Source: Euwallacea fornicatus (lineage: Eukaryota; Arthropoda; Insecta; Coleoptera; Curculionidae). From it: 64,000 nucleotides of DNA. A model generated the notes under the pieces. The model saw nothing but the letters and a program-made list of their open reading frames with translations. It did not search any database and was not told where the DNA came from. The position numbers and the translations under genes were made by a program. This document shows, piece after piece, positions 35,461 to 47,560 of this stretch. Numbering within the stretch: the first letter of the stretch is position 1; each line of letters begins with the position of its first letter. Location: contig NC_089579.1 in NCBI RefSeq assembly GCF_040115645.1, forward strand, positions 1,178,001 through 1,242,000, in the 5' to 3' direction.

Positions 35461-37354
35461 ATACTTGGATTGCGCCTGGTTGCTGTTCGGCTGCTAGTGC
35501 TTGATCATGGAGTTGGGCAAAAACATAACTTGAGAAAAAATAAGGGAAAAAGTGGAATTGGAGAATAGAAAAGGGAGTTTCCCGCACGGAACCGCGACAA
35601 CTGCTAGAAACCACCTTCTTCTTCCCCTTCGACTACGTCCACACATCCGCCATGGGATTCCCATGGACAGAATAGTATGCAAAGCATGGAGTGGCGCGAA
35701 TGTGGCAGAAAATTTGCCACCGCTAATTTCTGGAAACTTAAATTGCTTTATTCTGTAAAAGCGAATTTGGCGGTTATTCCCTTTGCCCTTTCGAGGAGCG
35801 ACGCTAAGAACAAGGTGGAAAAACTCCGATGGATGGGCTTGAGAAAAACTCAAAGTGATATTTTATATCGTTTAAAATGGCCGTCGAGAGATTTATCTCT
35901 TTGAAATATTTCTCATGAGGAGCTGCTGTGTAACAGGCGGCAAAATTCGCACAAGGGAGGCATTTGGGCGTTTTTGTGACACCAATCTGCTCATATCTGA
36001 AGGTTATGATGATTTGAAGCGCGAACACCTGTGTTTCAGAGATCTGTCGGTGCTGATATTCCCGCCGAGCCGTGACATAATTCTTGTTCGAATGGTTCGA
36101 AAAACACATTCCAAACAACAACTCCGACCATAACATCCCATGCTTATAAATTATGGATGTTTATTAAATATCTCGGTATTGTTTGCCTGGAAGCAAAAAA
36201 GACACATCCCTGTGGAACACCACGGGTGGAATACTAACTTCCAAGTCGTCGCGTCCGCCCCATCAGATGTTCCACTTAATTTGCAAATCAGCGACAGCTT
36301 TTATCTCCTACCCTGTATTTACTTAGATAAATTGGAAACTGTCGTCATATTAATAAAATCTGAATCACAAAGGCTAAGGGAAGTGCGAAGCGTATTAAAG
36401 CCGTCCCCCAATATTAATAAACGGCTAAGTGTATATTGAACCACTGCATCGGACAAAACCATCTATTTATACCAATGTAAACATGAAAGTGTGACTATAT
36501 CTGGCGGAAAGCACCCTCTTTGCCTCGGGGGAGAAACCTCGGACTGGCAAGGGGTTTGGCGAGCTGAATCGTGGTTTCCTATTTGTGTATCGAGCTCTGA
36601 AAAGGAGTTAAGAAACTGAAAAAAGCTCTGGAAAATTTGATATTGGAGAGATGACATTCACACGTGCACTTTGGAGAAACGCGCCTCCTGCCGTGTGGTG
36701 GGGAGAGTGCTCTTTCCCGTTCTACGAACGTCGTTTCTTCATGGCACCTCGTTGGTTTTCGAAATAAAAAGTTGTTGATGCAGAACGTGCATGATTGTCG
36801 GTCAAACTGGTCGATATTACATACATTAGGACTTCTCACGTGCTGCAGCGCATCTACTACTCCAACGCTTCGGTGCCAGTTACGAGGGCGGTTCTAGAAG
36901 TACCCGACCTAGCACTTGAGGAAAAAAAATGAAACATATTACAATGTTTCTCATAATGGTTTTTAAGTGCCGGATAATTACTGAAATTCAGTTGAACATT
37001 TCAGTGAACTAAGGAAATGTTTTCAGATTCTTTGAAAATTATCTCAAATAAAAACTCGAAAAAATGCTCTGAAATTGGCCTAGAAACTTGCCTAAGTTGT
37101 TTCACATTTATACTTGAACTTCGTTCAAAAACACTCGAGCGATTAATAGGAAATTCCGTGAAATATCCAAAGATGATTTGAAAATCATTAATGATTCAAA
37201 AGTGTCTTTAAAATCACTTGAATGTCTCTAAAAACTTCACAGAACCTTATGTCTGGAAAGTCACTTGAAAATAAAATAAAATATTCCAAAATTAGGCAAA
37301 ATCTTAATAAGGTAGCTTCTCCCTACGACGCCACTACGATGAATCTACCAACCT
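35461..37354. other. Non-coding stretch
   Basis: Mixed composition. Mirrored open frames at 35494-35904 and 35804-36136 occupy opposite strands without family resemblance; the same holds for 36579-36897. One CCCTGTA-type end motif lies near 36310. 36.9-37.3 kb is AT-rich. No exon recognised. Confidence 0.4.
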
Positions 37355-37890
37355 GGAAATTTTACTTCTTACGCACAATGTTCAAGAGGTTTTTTTGCTG
37401 GAAATGCATTGGTGCAGATGGTTTATTTTCATAGTGTCTAGATATTTTCCAAAACTTTTTGGACCTGAAACGATGCTCCGGCGGGTTGGAAACTGTTGTC
37501 CCTCTGCGCTACTTTTCCTCCATCAATCAAGTTGCAAATTTTGCTGTTTACACGTAATACTTAAGAAACTTTTCAGCCTGAAGTATAATGGTGCAGAAGG
37601 TCTGTTTAAGCGGTAACAATTTGTGCAAATTTTGGTTTTTCGAAGATCCAACAACTGCGTTTTCCTGCGTGTAAAAAGGTAATCCCTCCAAGAAGGGTCG
37701 ACCAAGAAAGAAATTTTACTGCTTTTACACAATATTTGAGAATTTTTCCGCCCGGAAGGGCATTGGCGAAAATGCTTGGTTTCCATGGCATCGAAAACGG
37801 GAGAAAGAAAATCTGCTCTCAGTGTATCTTTCTTCCTTGGGCTGGAATAAAGCATGGAATGAGGTGTTGGAAGAACAAAAAGGTGAAGTT
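37355..37890. repeat. Tandem array, ~178 bp period, 3 units
   Basis: The block GGAAATTTTACTTCTTACGC..GGTGCAGATGGTTTATTTT recurs at 37355, 37534 and 37710 (intervals 179 and 176 bp), with variants such as GCAAATTTTGCTGTTTACAC and GAAATTTTACTGCTTTTACA. The second half of the unit is more diverged. Open frames at 37395-37921 are by-products of the repeat. Confidence 0.65.
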
Positions 37891-38397
37891 CATCCGATCA
37901 CCTAAAAGAAATGGACGATAAATTTGGTACAATTTTCGGAAAAAAGCTCTTCGGACTGTAAAATCTGAATTCTTGAGTTAAATGTTGATGCGCCTTATGG
38001 AGAATTCATATTTCCATTAAGTGAATATATTATCGAGTTAAATCCTCAAATTGCATCAAGCGATTTTTATTTCTTTGTAGAGAGCATTCAAGGTATACAG
38101 CGCTTGTAAAAAGTATTGCAACATGTTGATAACTTTGATAAATCCGATTTAAAAAAAAGTCCACATCCTAAAAATATTGAAAGTTTTAATTTTTGTTTCT
38201 TAGAGGATTGATCCATTCTTATTTCATTTTAAAGAAGAGCGAAAAAATGACAATAAGACATAGAAATTCCAAGCTGACTCCAACGCAAACAATTTTTTTA
38301 TATTCAAAACATTTTGGTTTTCATACAATTAATTAGTGGTTGAATACAGTTGTTAGGCATCTATCACCATTAGAATATCAAAAAGGAGATCGTTTAT
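37891..38397. other. Non-coding spacer
   Basis: AT-rich sequence before the DD34E relic. It may include the worn 5' part of that element, but no N-terminal HTH could be read. Confidence 0.4.
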
Positions 38398-39245
38398 TTG
38401 AAAAAAAAAATTTTTTTTCAACCAACTGGAAGCGTGAAAACTACTCCAAACTGTGAAAAACCTGAAGCAGCGACTAGTGGCGATAAAGCACCTGACATTC
38501 TTTTATCTATCGATGAAAACCCCATACAGTCTACCAGCAAACTTGCCGATGAATTTGATGTATCTGCAAAATCAGTAAGTAATCTTTTAGAACGAGAAAA
38601 ATTTCGTCCATACAAAATTTCGCTTATCGAAGGGTTAACGCCTAAAGATTTTGATCGCAGGATGAAGAAAAAGGCATTCAGGGTAGCAGGTGCTTTTCTA
38701 GAATTTTAACTTGGGATGAAGCAACGTTTTGCTTAAACGGATCATTTATCGACATAATTGTCGCTACTGGTCTGCAGACAATCCTCATCGGATGCCTACA
38801 CAACATCTGCAAAAGCTCAGTGTATGAATCGGCGAACAGTTCATCGGTCGATTTTCCATACACGAGAACTTAAACGACGCACCATAGTTGCACCCATTGC
38901 AAAAGGAAATATGTAGTTGCATCAATCGCGGCAATTTTTCCAGGAGAATATGGAGAAGAAGCAGCCAATGCTGTTGGGTCCCAACAAGACGGTGCATCAC
39001 CACATTACGTTACAGTTGGGAGGGGGTATCTTGGGGAGATTATCCCGATCGACAGGAGTGGCACAATAGAATGGCCGCCACGATCTCCAGATCTAACGCC
39101 CTTCGTTTTTTTTCCGAGGTCACTTAAAAGGTCCGGCCACGCAATTTAGACGATTTACGTGTAAAAGGGTTCGATTAACGATTGAATCATTGCTGAATTG
39201 TTACCGGAGCCGAATCGCAGCATTTCTGGTGAGAATTTCAATTTG
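38398..39245 (+). pseudogene. DD34E mariner-related transposase relic, copy 2
   Basis: The longest of three copies. In order: TGSVKTTPNCEKPEAATS (GSV..RP linker), DILLSIDENPIQSTSKLADE and FDVSAKSVSNLLEREKFRPY (second HTH, ending in the PYK motif), KISLIEGLTPKDFDRRMK, TWDEATFCLNGSF (first catalytic Asp, DEATF..NG), NCRYWSADNPHRMPTQHLQ, QQDGASPHYV (second catalytic Asp, QDGAPPH motif) and IEWPPRSPDLTPFVFFP (last motif). A stop at 38707 and several frameshifts separate pieces, the IIGPFFF segment is lost and the final acidic residue after PDLTP is not readable. The first 103 codons are still open. Same family as 25786-26345 and 54230-54670. Confidence 0.8.
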
Positions 39246-39289
39246 ATTTTATGTAACAGCGAGTTACGCTAATTTGTATTTAATAATTG

Positions 39290-39790
39290 AACATTTCATG
39301 GGAGACCGCACGTTCAATTTCAGCTCTGAGCGCACCCTCGTACCCGGCGCAGAATCACCTTCCGTTCTGAGCGCTCCTTTCTTTGAATTGAAATTACGCG
39401 TGTTTGAGCGCTTTTCAAAAATGTCGCCTTCGCGAAAGCCGCGACCGCGTTGCGGTACCTCTTACAAGAGCTGTGCAATGGGCACCACCGCGATTGGTCT
39501 TATCGTTTCGGACCAATGTCCCTATTACTTTCTCCTAATTTAAATGCAAAACTAGCCGCGGACTCAGATACGCGAAACGAGCATTTGCTTTTTTGCCAAA
39601 AAAAGGGAGGAAAAAACCGCGCGCTACGTCCACCCGTTCTAGGCCGCGGCGCGGCGTTGCGTACCGCGGGTTCGGCACGGAGCGAATCGAACACGCCGCG
39701 GGGGCCCCCAGACGTGGGCGAACCCTGTTAGAGACCTCAGGTAGAGACGTCTCTCTGATGGAACATTTAAAACAACTAGATTAACACGAT
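39290..39790. promoter_or_regulatory. CpG-rich patch with inverted CCAAT boxes
   Basis: About 500 bp is markedly richer in CpG than the surroundings (GCGACCGCGTTGCGGTACC, AGGCCGCGGCGCGGCGTTGC). ATTGGTC at 39493 and GACCAAT at 39511 form an inverted pair 11 bp apart, a feature of divergent or housekeeping promoters. No convincing start codon or donor is attached: the frames 39274-39543, 39450-39731 and 39500-39694 overlap on both strands. Promoter or GC-rich repeat remain equally possible. Confidence 0.3.
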
Positions 39791-42700
39791 GTAGCCGAAA
39801 TGAATAGGTCTTCCCCCCATTGAAACCCCGAGAACCTTTAATGCATCAGGTGAAAATAATGTCGACGTAGCTGAATTTATGCATAAGAGATAGTTGGCTT
39901 ACAGAAACCAGAGGTAGTAATAAAATCCCGGGTAAAATATCATTTGATTCGAGTGTCGAATAACAGATTAGTTAATTTGAGAATTTAATGGTACAAAGTT
40001 GCGCCGTTCGAAGTTTATGGCCAAAATTTGATAATCCTTATTCGAATCGACTCTCGAGTTATTTCCAATTAAATTCACAAGTAAAGCTCCGCAATTCGAA
40101 CATTAATAGTATCCGGGTAGATTAATGAAGTTGTTGGACCTTGCTTGCTACCAACTTAACTAAGATTACTAACTTGGGTCGTCAGTGTTATTTACCTTAC
40201 GCGTCACCGAGTGTTATTATTAGGGGGCCCCTTGTTCCGGCTAATTAATCCGCCGATCAATTAAGACTTTTCTCGGTTTTCACAAGCGATTTGAAATTTG
40301 AAAACAATAACAGGGCATTAAACTCTACTTATTCTAATTGGTCGTAACTAGCAGCTCGTAAGGTGATTTACTGTAAAAGCGGTTCTCGCATAATAATTCA
40401 CTTTCAGCAGCCATAGCACAAGAACACGGATGGTAATTATGCCGAAACAATATTATATGCGAAACATGGCGGATTAATTATCTTCAATACATAGAGAGGG
40501 TACGTTGTGTGGTTGGATATAACAAGCAATACCAGCAGATTTATGTTTCTGCACAATGCGGCGGCTTGTACTTATGTGTGTGTGTGCTTTTAGAGATATA
40601 GTTCATTAGCAAACACGGAGCTGGTAAATGCATTATATTGCAGAGCTGGTGATATTATAAATTTGCATTGCTCGGTGAGCGAAATTGGTAATGGGACATC
40701 AACGAGGACCTGAAAGGTCGAGAATAAATTGGTCGTAAAAATTGGGGCACACTTTCCATAAACGAATAAAATTTACGTCCGCGATGGATCGTAACTCCGG
40801 TCAATCATCTATTTAACTGTCAGCGTTTAACGGCATGGAAAAACGGCCATTTTAGGCAAATACATGCAAAAAGACGATGCGTTAGAGTCGTACGTAAAAC
40901 GGATCTATCTCCATGCTTCACATCTAGCTTCACGTGTACTTTGTAATATTGTCGGCATGAATCGATTCACTGGACGGCACAATGTGACCAGAAGGTGTCA
41001 GGTGCAGGTAACTTGACAAATGCGCCCGATATTCGGATTGAATTCGTGTTTGCAGAGGAAGGAAAATGTATGGAGGTGATTTAATTGGGTTTGAATACTT
41101 CATTTCGCATATACAAATTTTCGCCGACACCGATGGAATTTGCGCACCAAGGGAGGAAAACGTTATCGTCGCCCCGGCGAAGCTCGGTAGGAGCGAGGCC
41201 GCTCGCTCCCTCAAAGAGACGTTTACGATTTTTCACCACGGACTTCGAAATTGTACAGGGCGTTTCCGAAAACGCCTCGCAGACGAAAAGGTTGTGTCAC
41301 TTAAAAAATGTACCCTTGCAGGAGTGCAGAGCTCGACAGTGCAAAAGCTATACCGAGTGCGCCAAATTAGGCGAGCGCCATTATTAACTTCGTCATTAGT
41401 AGAGACAAGACCGTGGTTCACGTTCCAAAGAGTTGTGTTTGCTTGGGCCGATTGTGACGGTGATACGAGAACAACAATCGAACATCCAGCTGTAAAGGTA
41501 ATAATAAACTTTTTTTTAATCCGGTATTCATAAACAAAACTAAGACCAGTTGAGTTTGGCCCAAACGATTTCAGCAACTCCTTTTTCGAAAATTCGCATT
41601 TTTTTTAAGACGTTATGTACGACTACTGAAGTATCACATGTTTCTTCGTGTGTTAAAGGGATTTCAAAATGATTTCTGTCAATTTACGAATCGCTCAGAT
41701 TTGACATTTTACCAAACTGATGCATATTTATATGCGTTATTATTGCTCAGTTGAATTAATTTGATCGACTGCCGCTTGTGAAGTTATGAAACGGAAATAC
41801 CGCAATATCTTAAAAAATCCTCATTTGCCGAAGCTTTTTTGCATAAAATTGACTTTAATTTTAAATTTCGCTCATAAATATATACAAAGTTCCAGTTAAA
41901 TAAAAGTGTTTTTTTTTTCATTATCTTTTTGCAATTTGACCTAAAGTCTCTAGTAATAACAAAATTAATGCGCACTTATTTTGCTACACCCTGTGTATTC
42001 TCTAAATAACCCCTCTTCCAGTTTATGAAATTTAATTAATTTATTTCAGAGTCATAAATTTATTTTCAATAATTTTAACTGAAAACGTTGATTATTTCGC
42101 TATCTAGGTGACAGAGTAAAAATCTACTTAAAATTCTATTACTTCAGTGAAATACGCCCTTTAACAAGATGGTGTTTTCCTGGAAGATATTTTCGTTTAC
42201 ATTCGTTAACCAAAAGTTCCTTTTTTTCCTTAAGTACGCCGGAAATCTAATAAACCGCATAACGATTTAAAAAACTGAAGGTTTTAGAAGTTTAGGAATG
42301 AGAAAGTTGACGGTAGAGTCCTCTCCGACTCCCCGAACAATTAGAATGAAGTGTGAGCACCAACATTACTATCAACTTTGGTATGAAGGACAAGTGAGCC
42401 AAACTTCATTACATTTCATCAACTAGAAAAGAAGCAGCTTAGAAAACACCATTGCGAATCCCATTGACTTATCAATCCTAACAAGGCACTCATTTCTTAA
42501 TTATACACGATTCGATAACATTTTCTAACAGATGTCTATCGATTTCGGGTTCTTTCTTCACGAGGTCAAGAGTTAGGCAACGATTTTGAAAATATTTGAG
42601 AATTTAAAATTACATATTTGCATGTAAATGTAAATACATAATGTAATGTTACGTATTTTTTAAAGTGCCTAACACACACAAAAATGTGTTACTAAATATA

Positions 42701-45700
42701 ATTTATACCTTTGGAAAATTTTATCTCCGTCTCTCTTTAATTTTCCATGAACGTGTCGTTTGATGACAGACAGTCTGCAACACTTTCGAAGGAATCCCCT
42801 TTTGACTACTCAAAACGCGATTTTTTTCTGCGGAGCACCCTGTGTGTTCTATTCAATATTGTTAACCCCCCTTCTCGTAAAGTGCATCGTTTAACAGGAG
42901 CAGGCTTGCTATATACAGAATGACTATTTTTCAAGTTTGACCGTGAAGATTTTAGTTATTTGAATGGTTGCGAGAGGGGTTCAAGTAGGGCAGCGTTGCG
43001 TAAGAGAGTTGGAACTGACAAGTAGCCTTATTAGAAATTTGGAAAATTACAATTATTTTCGAAAACATCCGGAAAAATCGGTTAATTCTGAGAACTAATA
43101 GCGAAAAACGACATTTTTCACGCGTTCTAACGTCCTCAACTTATGAAGCACGCTTACCACACTTTGCAGTTCACAGTCGCCATAGATATAAGACAATAAA
43201 TAGCTTCTGATTTTATTATATAGACGCAGATTTTAGACAGTTTAGTGTAATTTGTATGTAAAACTAGATAATTATGCATTTTTTATATTTTTATTTGAGA
43301 AATTCAGAGAATCGGGCAGAACGGATATTGTTTCTGTATGTAAAAATGAACGTTTCGATCTCTCCTTATTATGTCAAAATGTTGCTTACCGTTTTCATTT
43401 AGGCATTTTTCGTGCTTATCGAAAGAGGCTGAAAAGGGAGAATTTTCGAAGACTCAGAAATGGTTTGGTTTGGGGATAGCGCAAAGTTAACGAAGTTGCA
43501 GATCTTTGAATTTTGAACGCAGTGGCGGCGAGAAATTGGGGCTTTGCACAATTTGTTGAAGTTTGAACTCATGCATTTTCGGAGGCCCACTTTGGCGGTT
43601 GCGGTGCCCTTTTTTAAAGTTAAAACACGTCAAACCGCAGCTTATTAGCTCCTCGTTGAGCCCCAGGAGGCTGATTCCGAAATTCAAAAGTTAGCGCACA
43701 ATACCAATTTTTGGCAGAACTTCGAAGCTGTCAAATTTTCTTCGTTCGGAAACGGTAAATTTTTAAGACGAGACACCCTACGTGAAATGACTTTAAAATC
43801 TGACGAAAACGACAGAAAAATGCGCAGGGGGGGGCTTCCATTTAACGTGGTTACGTTTCGTACCGTCACAGTTTTTGAGGTCGCCCTGTACGTTAGAAAA
43901 AAAATTCTGGAAAGAGCTTTCGCGTGCTGCGCAGTCCTGCAGAAGAAGTGAAAAGTTTGATTTTATTGGTGTAGAAGCTAAAGAAGTGTGACGCAGTATT
44001 TCGGTATCTTGTACAATTGCAATAAGACACGGTAATAATAAGATTGAGGTGCTTGTTAAGTCAAAAACATGTTATCGAATAAATGTAAGTATTTTTTGTT
44101 TGTAAATCGCCTTATTTTAATAACGTAATGGGCTATAATTTGTAGTCCATTATTTTTAAAACATCACAATACTTTTCAAATTGATTATCGATGTAATATG
44201 GTTAATTACAAAATTAAAATTATAAATGTATGTCTCCCGGTAATTAACGTTTCATATAGTCAAAATTAGAACATTAACAGTCAGTGGCGCGCCGACGAAG
44301 GAAAAACTTAAACCCGTTAATGTTGGAAAGTACGAGGAGAAGGGCATCCGAACTCGTTAAGCCCAAATTAACAATTTAATTGATAAAATATCGTCATTAT
44401 CCCCGTTTACGGGTTTTATCGCGTGTGCTCAGAAAAATATTTTTTGCTAATTCATGTGCAAAATGTAAAACAGGCACAAATTCCCTGTAGGAAAGTTACG
44501 ATCATTGGCGGATCGAAATGGCCTATACAGGGTAATTTATTTATTGGTATTGTCGGTGAGTTGGCTTTTGCAAGATTATCAAAGGCATTTTATGCATTCT
44601 CACCGCTTTTTTACGTTTGGCGTGCAAAAATGAACGACCCTGACTTGGAGCAACAGGCCTGGAACCATACACGGTTTGGTTTTCCTTTGTTTCAAAACCA
44701 AAAATCAATCGTTAATTAACTAGGAATTTTTCACATGTAAATAAGGCCACTTAACGCAAAATGCATTACGCATAATTTGTATGTATAGAAACCACATTTG
44801 AATGAACGGACATCCATCACTGCTGGCTTTATGGCGAGAGTTCATGTAAATTGACGGTTCAGTCTTGCCGTCTCTCGCGTTCATAAACCACTCTTTAAAT
44901 GGATTTAGTCTTATTAAAATGAAACAAAGAATAAATAAATTTCGCCGTTTATCAATTTAAACAGTCGAGGCGATTTAAATGAGAGTTTCTCAACACTTCT
45001 TGCTTGTATGGAAACCCGACATACCATTTGCATCGGTTTAATTCCCATATAGGCCCTCGGTAATTCTTGGTGGATCGTGAAGTTTCAGTTCGGAAGCCCT
45101 TATATTGTGTGGATTTGGTCGTATATTACACCTCTCAAATCCAAACACAATTGCTACTAACAATGTATTATTGACCTTAAGCTTAGCGTAATACTTTAAG
45201 CCATCCTGGCTTTAGCGATAGCATTCCTCTCATAGAGGATTTCGAGCAGTGCCCCATATTTCCGATCTTTCGGGGTGAGAGTTCGTTGAGTTAACTGAGA
45301 TTGCTCATTTCATACGTCTTGAAGTTTTCCTACGTATTTTTTTAGTACATTTCAGTCTCCGGTTTATCTCTCAACTACACAATCGGTTTGCGCATTAATC
45401 CATCTTTAAATGTCGTCACGAGTTATTCCATGCTATTCAGCTCTAATTCGATCATTACTTACAGTGAATCCCCGTCGGCGATGCGCTGAAGATGTTTCTC
45501 AACTTGGGCTGAATTTTCACGACTTCTTCACAGAATTCCACCCCTTGCAGCCCCGGAACGCCCCTTTTTCGCCATCGATGAGGTCAAATTTACCAAAAAT
45601 TTCGATTCTAAAGCGATTCGAAATTTCAAGAAATAGCAAGTCTGACAAATGAGCGTCTCAAAGTATTTTAATGGCGGAAAGGAAAGGAGAAATCGACGCG

Positions 45701-45899
45701 TGGTCGATTGAAATTGAGGAATTTGAATCCGCTCAATATCTGACATCTCAACTAGAGAATCTTTAAGCATCATTTCTGAAGTGGATCATGCGGCACTGCG
45801 CCTTAGTCTTGGCTAGACCGGATCTTACTATAGAAAAGCTACTTGGAGTATTGAACGATATTCTCATTTTTCACAACTACTTTGCAGTCGAACGAGAAT
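39791..45899. other. Long non-coding stretch
   Basis: 39.8-41.0 kb is non-repetitive, AT-rich and dense in TAATTA/ATTA words, and could contain enhancers. An open frame at 41066-41533 (155 codons, no family) is mirrored by a 114-codon frame on the other strand and crosses a TACAGGGCG end motif at 41254, so it is not called. ACACCCTGTGTA (41986) and CACCCTGTGTGT (42836) look like ends of related degraded elements 850 bp apart. CAGTGGCG occurs at 43520 and 44282, and GCCCTGTA at 43883. 44.7-45.4 kb is plain AT-rich DNA. Confidence 0.4.
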
Positions 45900-47560
45900 G
45901 AAAACTCACTAAAGATATCTAAAAATTCGATGCAGCAAAGATGCGATTAATTTAGGTGAGGGCACCTCTAGATCTCCGCAATAAATTGAAGTTCGAAGAC
46001 TTCAAAACTAACAGAAATTTGCTTAACGAATCTCGTCTACCCTCAATATGATTGAATATTTACTCCTTCAGGACGAACACAAAAATCTACGGACTGTATT
46101 AGAATTTCTAATTAAGTACGGATTAAGTATCATCTATTCCACGTACATACGTCTGATTAAATCTATGAGTACCAGAACCCACGAGTCTGCAAATCTAATT
46201 AGGATTGGTGATTTAGTGAGGCGATTTGATAGACTTAACTTGCCCGGAAAATTTCAGAGTAGCGGTTTAGGAGTGTACTTCGAGCAAATCTAAAAATCTT
46301 CGAAACTGACAGAAATTAATGATTTAGTAAGAAAATCTGCAGACTACTACTAACTTAAATTAGCCTGTTCATTCTGAGTCATATTGGGATTTTTTGGGTT
46401 AACCTGACTTGGAATGAAACGAAAGGAAATTTGCGAATTTGCTAAGATATCTCTATATCTTACTAATCCCTTGTTGCTTTCATAAAGTTTTTTTTTTAAT
46501 TAAGTTCGGAAGTATTCATTAGATTTGCGGAACTTATTAAGAGAATCTGTGATTTAGTAAGGAGACTCAGAGACTGTATAAACTTGAATTGGCCTTACTT
46601 GTTCTCCATTAGATGCACTTTTCGAAACGAATCTGGAAGCCTACAAATTTTTTAGGATTTATAATTTAGTAAGGAGACCTGAAAGAGCTATTATTAACCT
46701 CAAATTGCCAAGAAATTTCCAGACAGCCACTTTTCGCTGTTTTGGGAGGGAACTTGAAGGTTTACAAAACCAACAGAAATTTGCAGATTAGTGAGGAGAT
46801 TTTCATAAATTTTCGCTAGAAATTTTAGCTCGGTCACGATGAATTTTTATGCCTGCGTTCTTGTCCCAAATCTAAAAGTTATCCTATTTAAGTTTGCAAT
46901 TTAGGAAATGCATCTGGAGACGCATTCACCGGGATTAAGCTCATATACGTACATCCAGATTCGAAATTTTCAAAGCTTACAAAACTGTGAGACATTTGTG
47001 AATCAGTAAGAAGACCTTAATCCTGGCAAGCCGGAACTGACCTCTAGTTCGGACGCGATCGCACATTTTTCGTGCCTAGAAAATATTTTTTGTAAGGAAT
47101 TTAAAAATCTTCAACACTCACAGAAATGTGTAATGCAGTAAGGACATGCGCGTACGATCGGAAATTTTCCGAATATTGTTCGGCGTATATGATTAATGGG
47201 TCTACACAACTTAGAGGAATTTATGCGTAGGCCTTACTAACCTCCTTATCTCGCCAGAACATAAATGATTTTTTAATTTAAGTTTTAAGGCGAATTTAAG
47301 AATTTAAACAACATTCTGGAGTTTATCATATACTACGGAGATTTGGAGACGGATCGGAGCCGGATTGGATTGGAACTTGAATTAGCCGTATCTCTCCCGT
47401 AACGGATTAGAGATGTTCGGGGGATTTGTAACATAAATTATATTAAAATATGTAGTTTAATGAGACGATACGAAAGTCTAAGAGTTTTAAAGCTTACAGA
47501 AATTTAATATTAAGTGTCGTAAACTCGAAGTCCTGCTAACTTTAACAGGAGAGTTTCTGC
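45900..47560. repeat. Degenerate tandem array, ~112 bp period, about 14 units
   Basis: A core of the form CAGAAATTTGCnGATTTAGTAAGGAGATCT recurs near 46017, 46101, 46209, 46321, 46435, 46551, 46662, 46785, 46896, 47000, 47131, 47330 and 47452. Most intervals fall at 104-131 bp; one gap near 47.2 kb fits a lost unit. Between cores, GAAnCTTGAATTnGCC-like words recur. The open frame 46048-46293 is a by-product. No relation to the ~170 bp arrays was seen. Confidence 0.65.

Noticed and set aside
37395..37921. Several overlapping frames on both strands
   Set aside because: They are by-products of the ~178 bp tandem array.
41066..41533. 155-codon frame
   Set aside because: It crosses a TACAGGGCG repeat-end motif, is overlapped by a 114-codon antisense frame and resembles no protein family.
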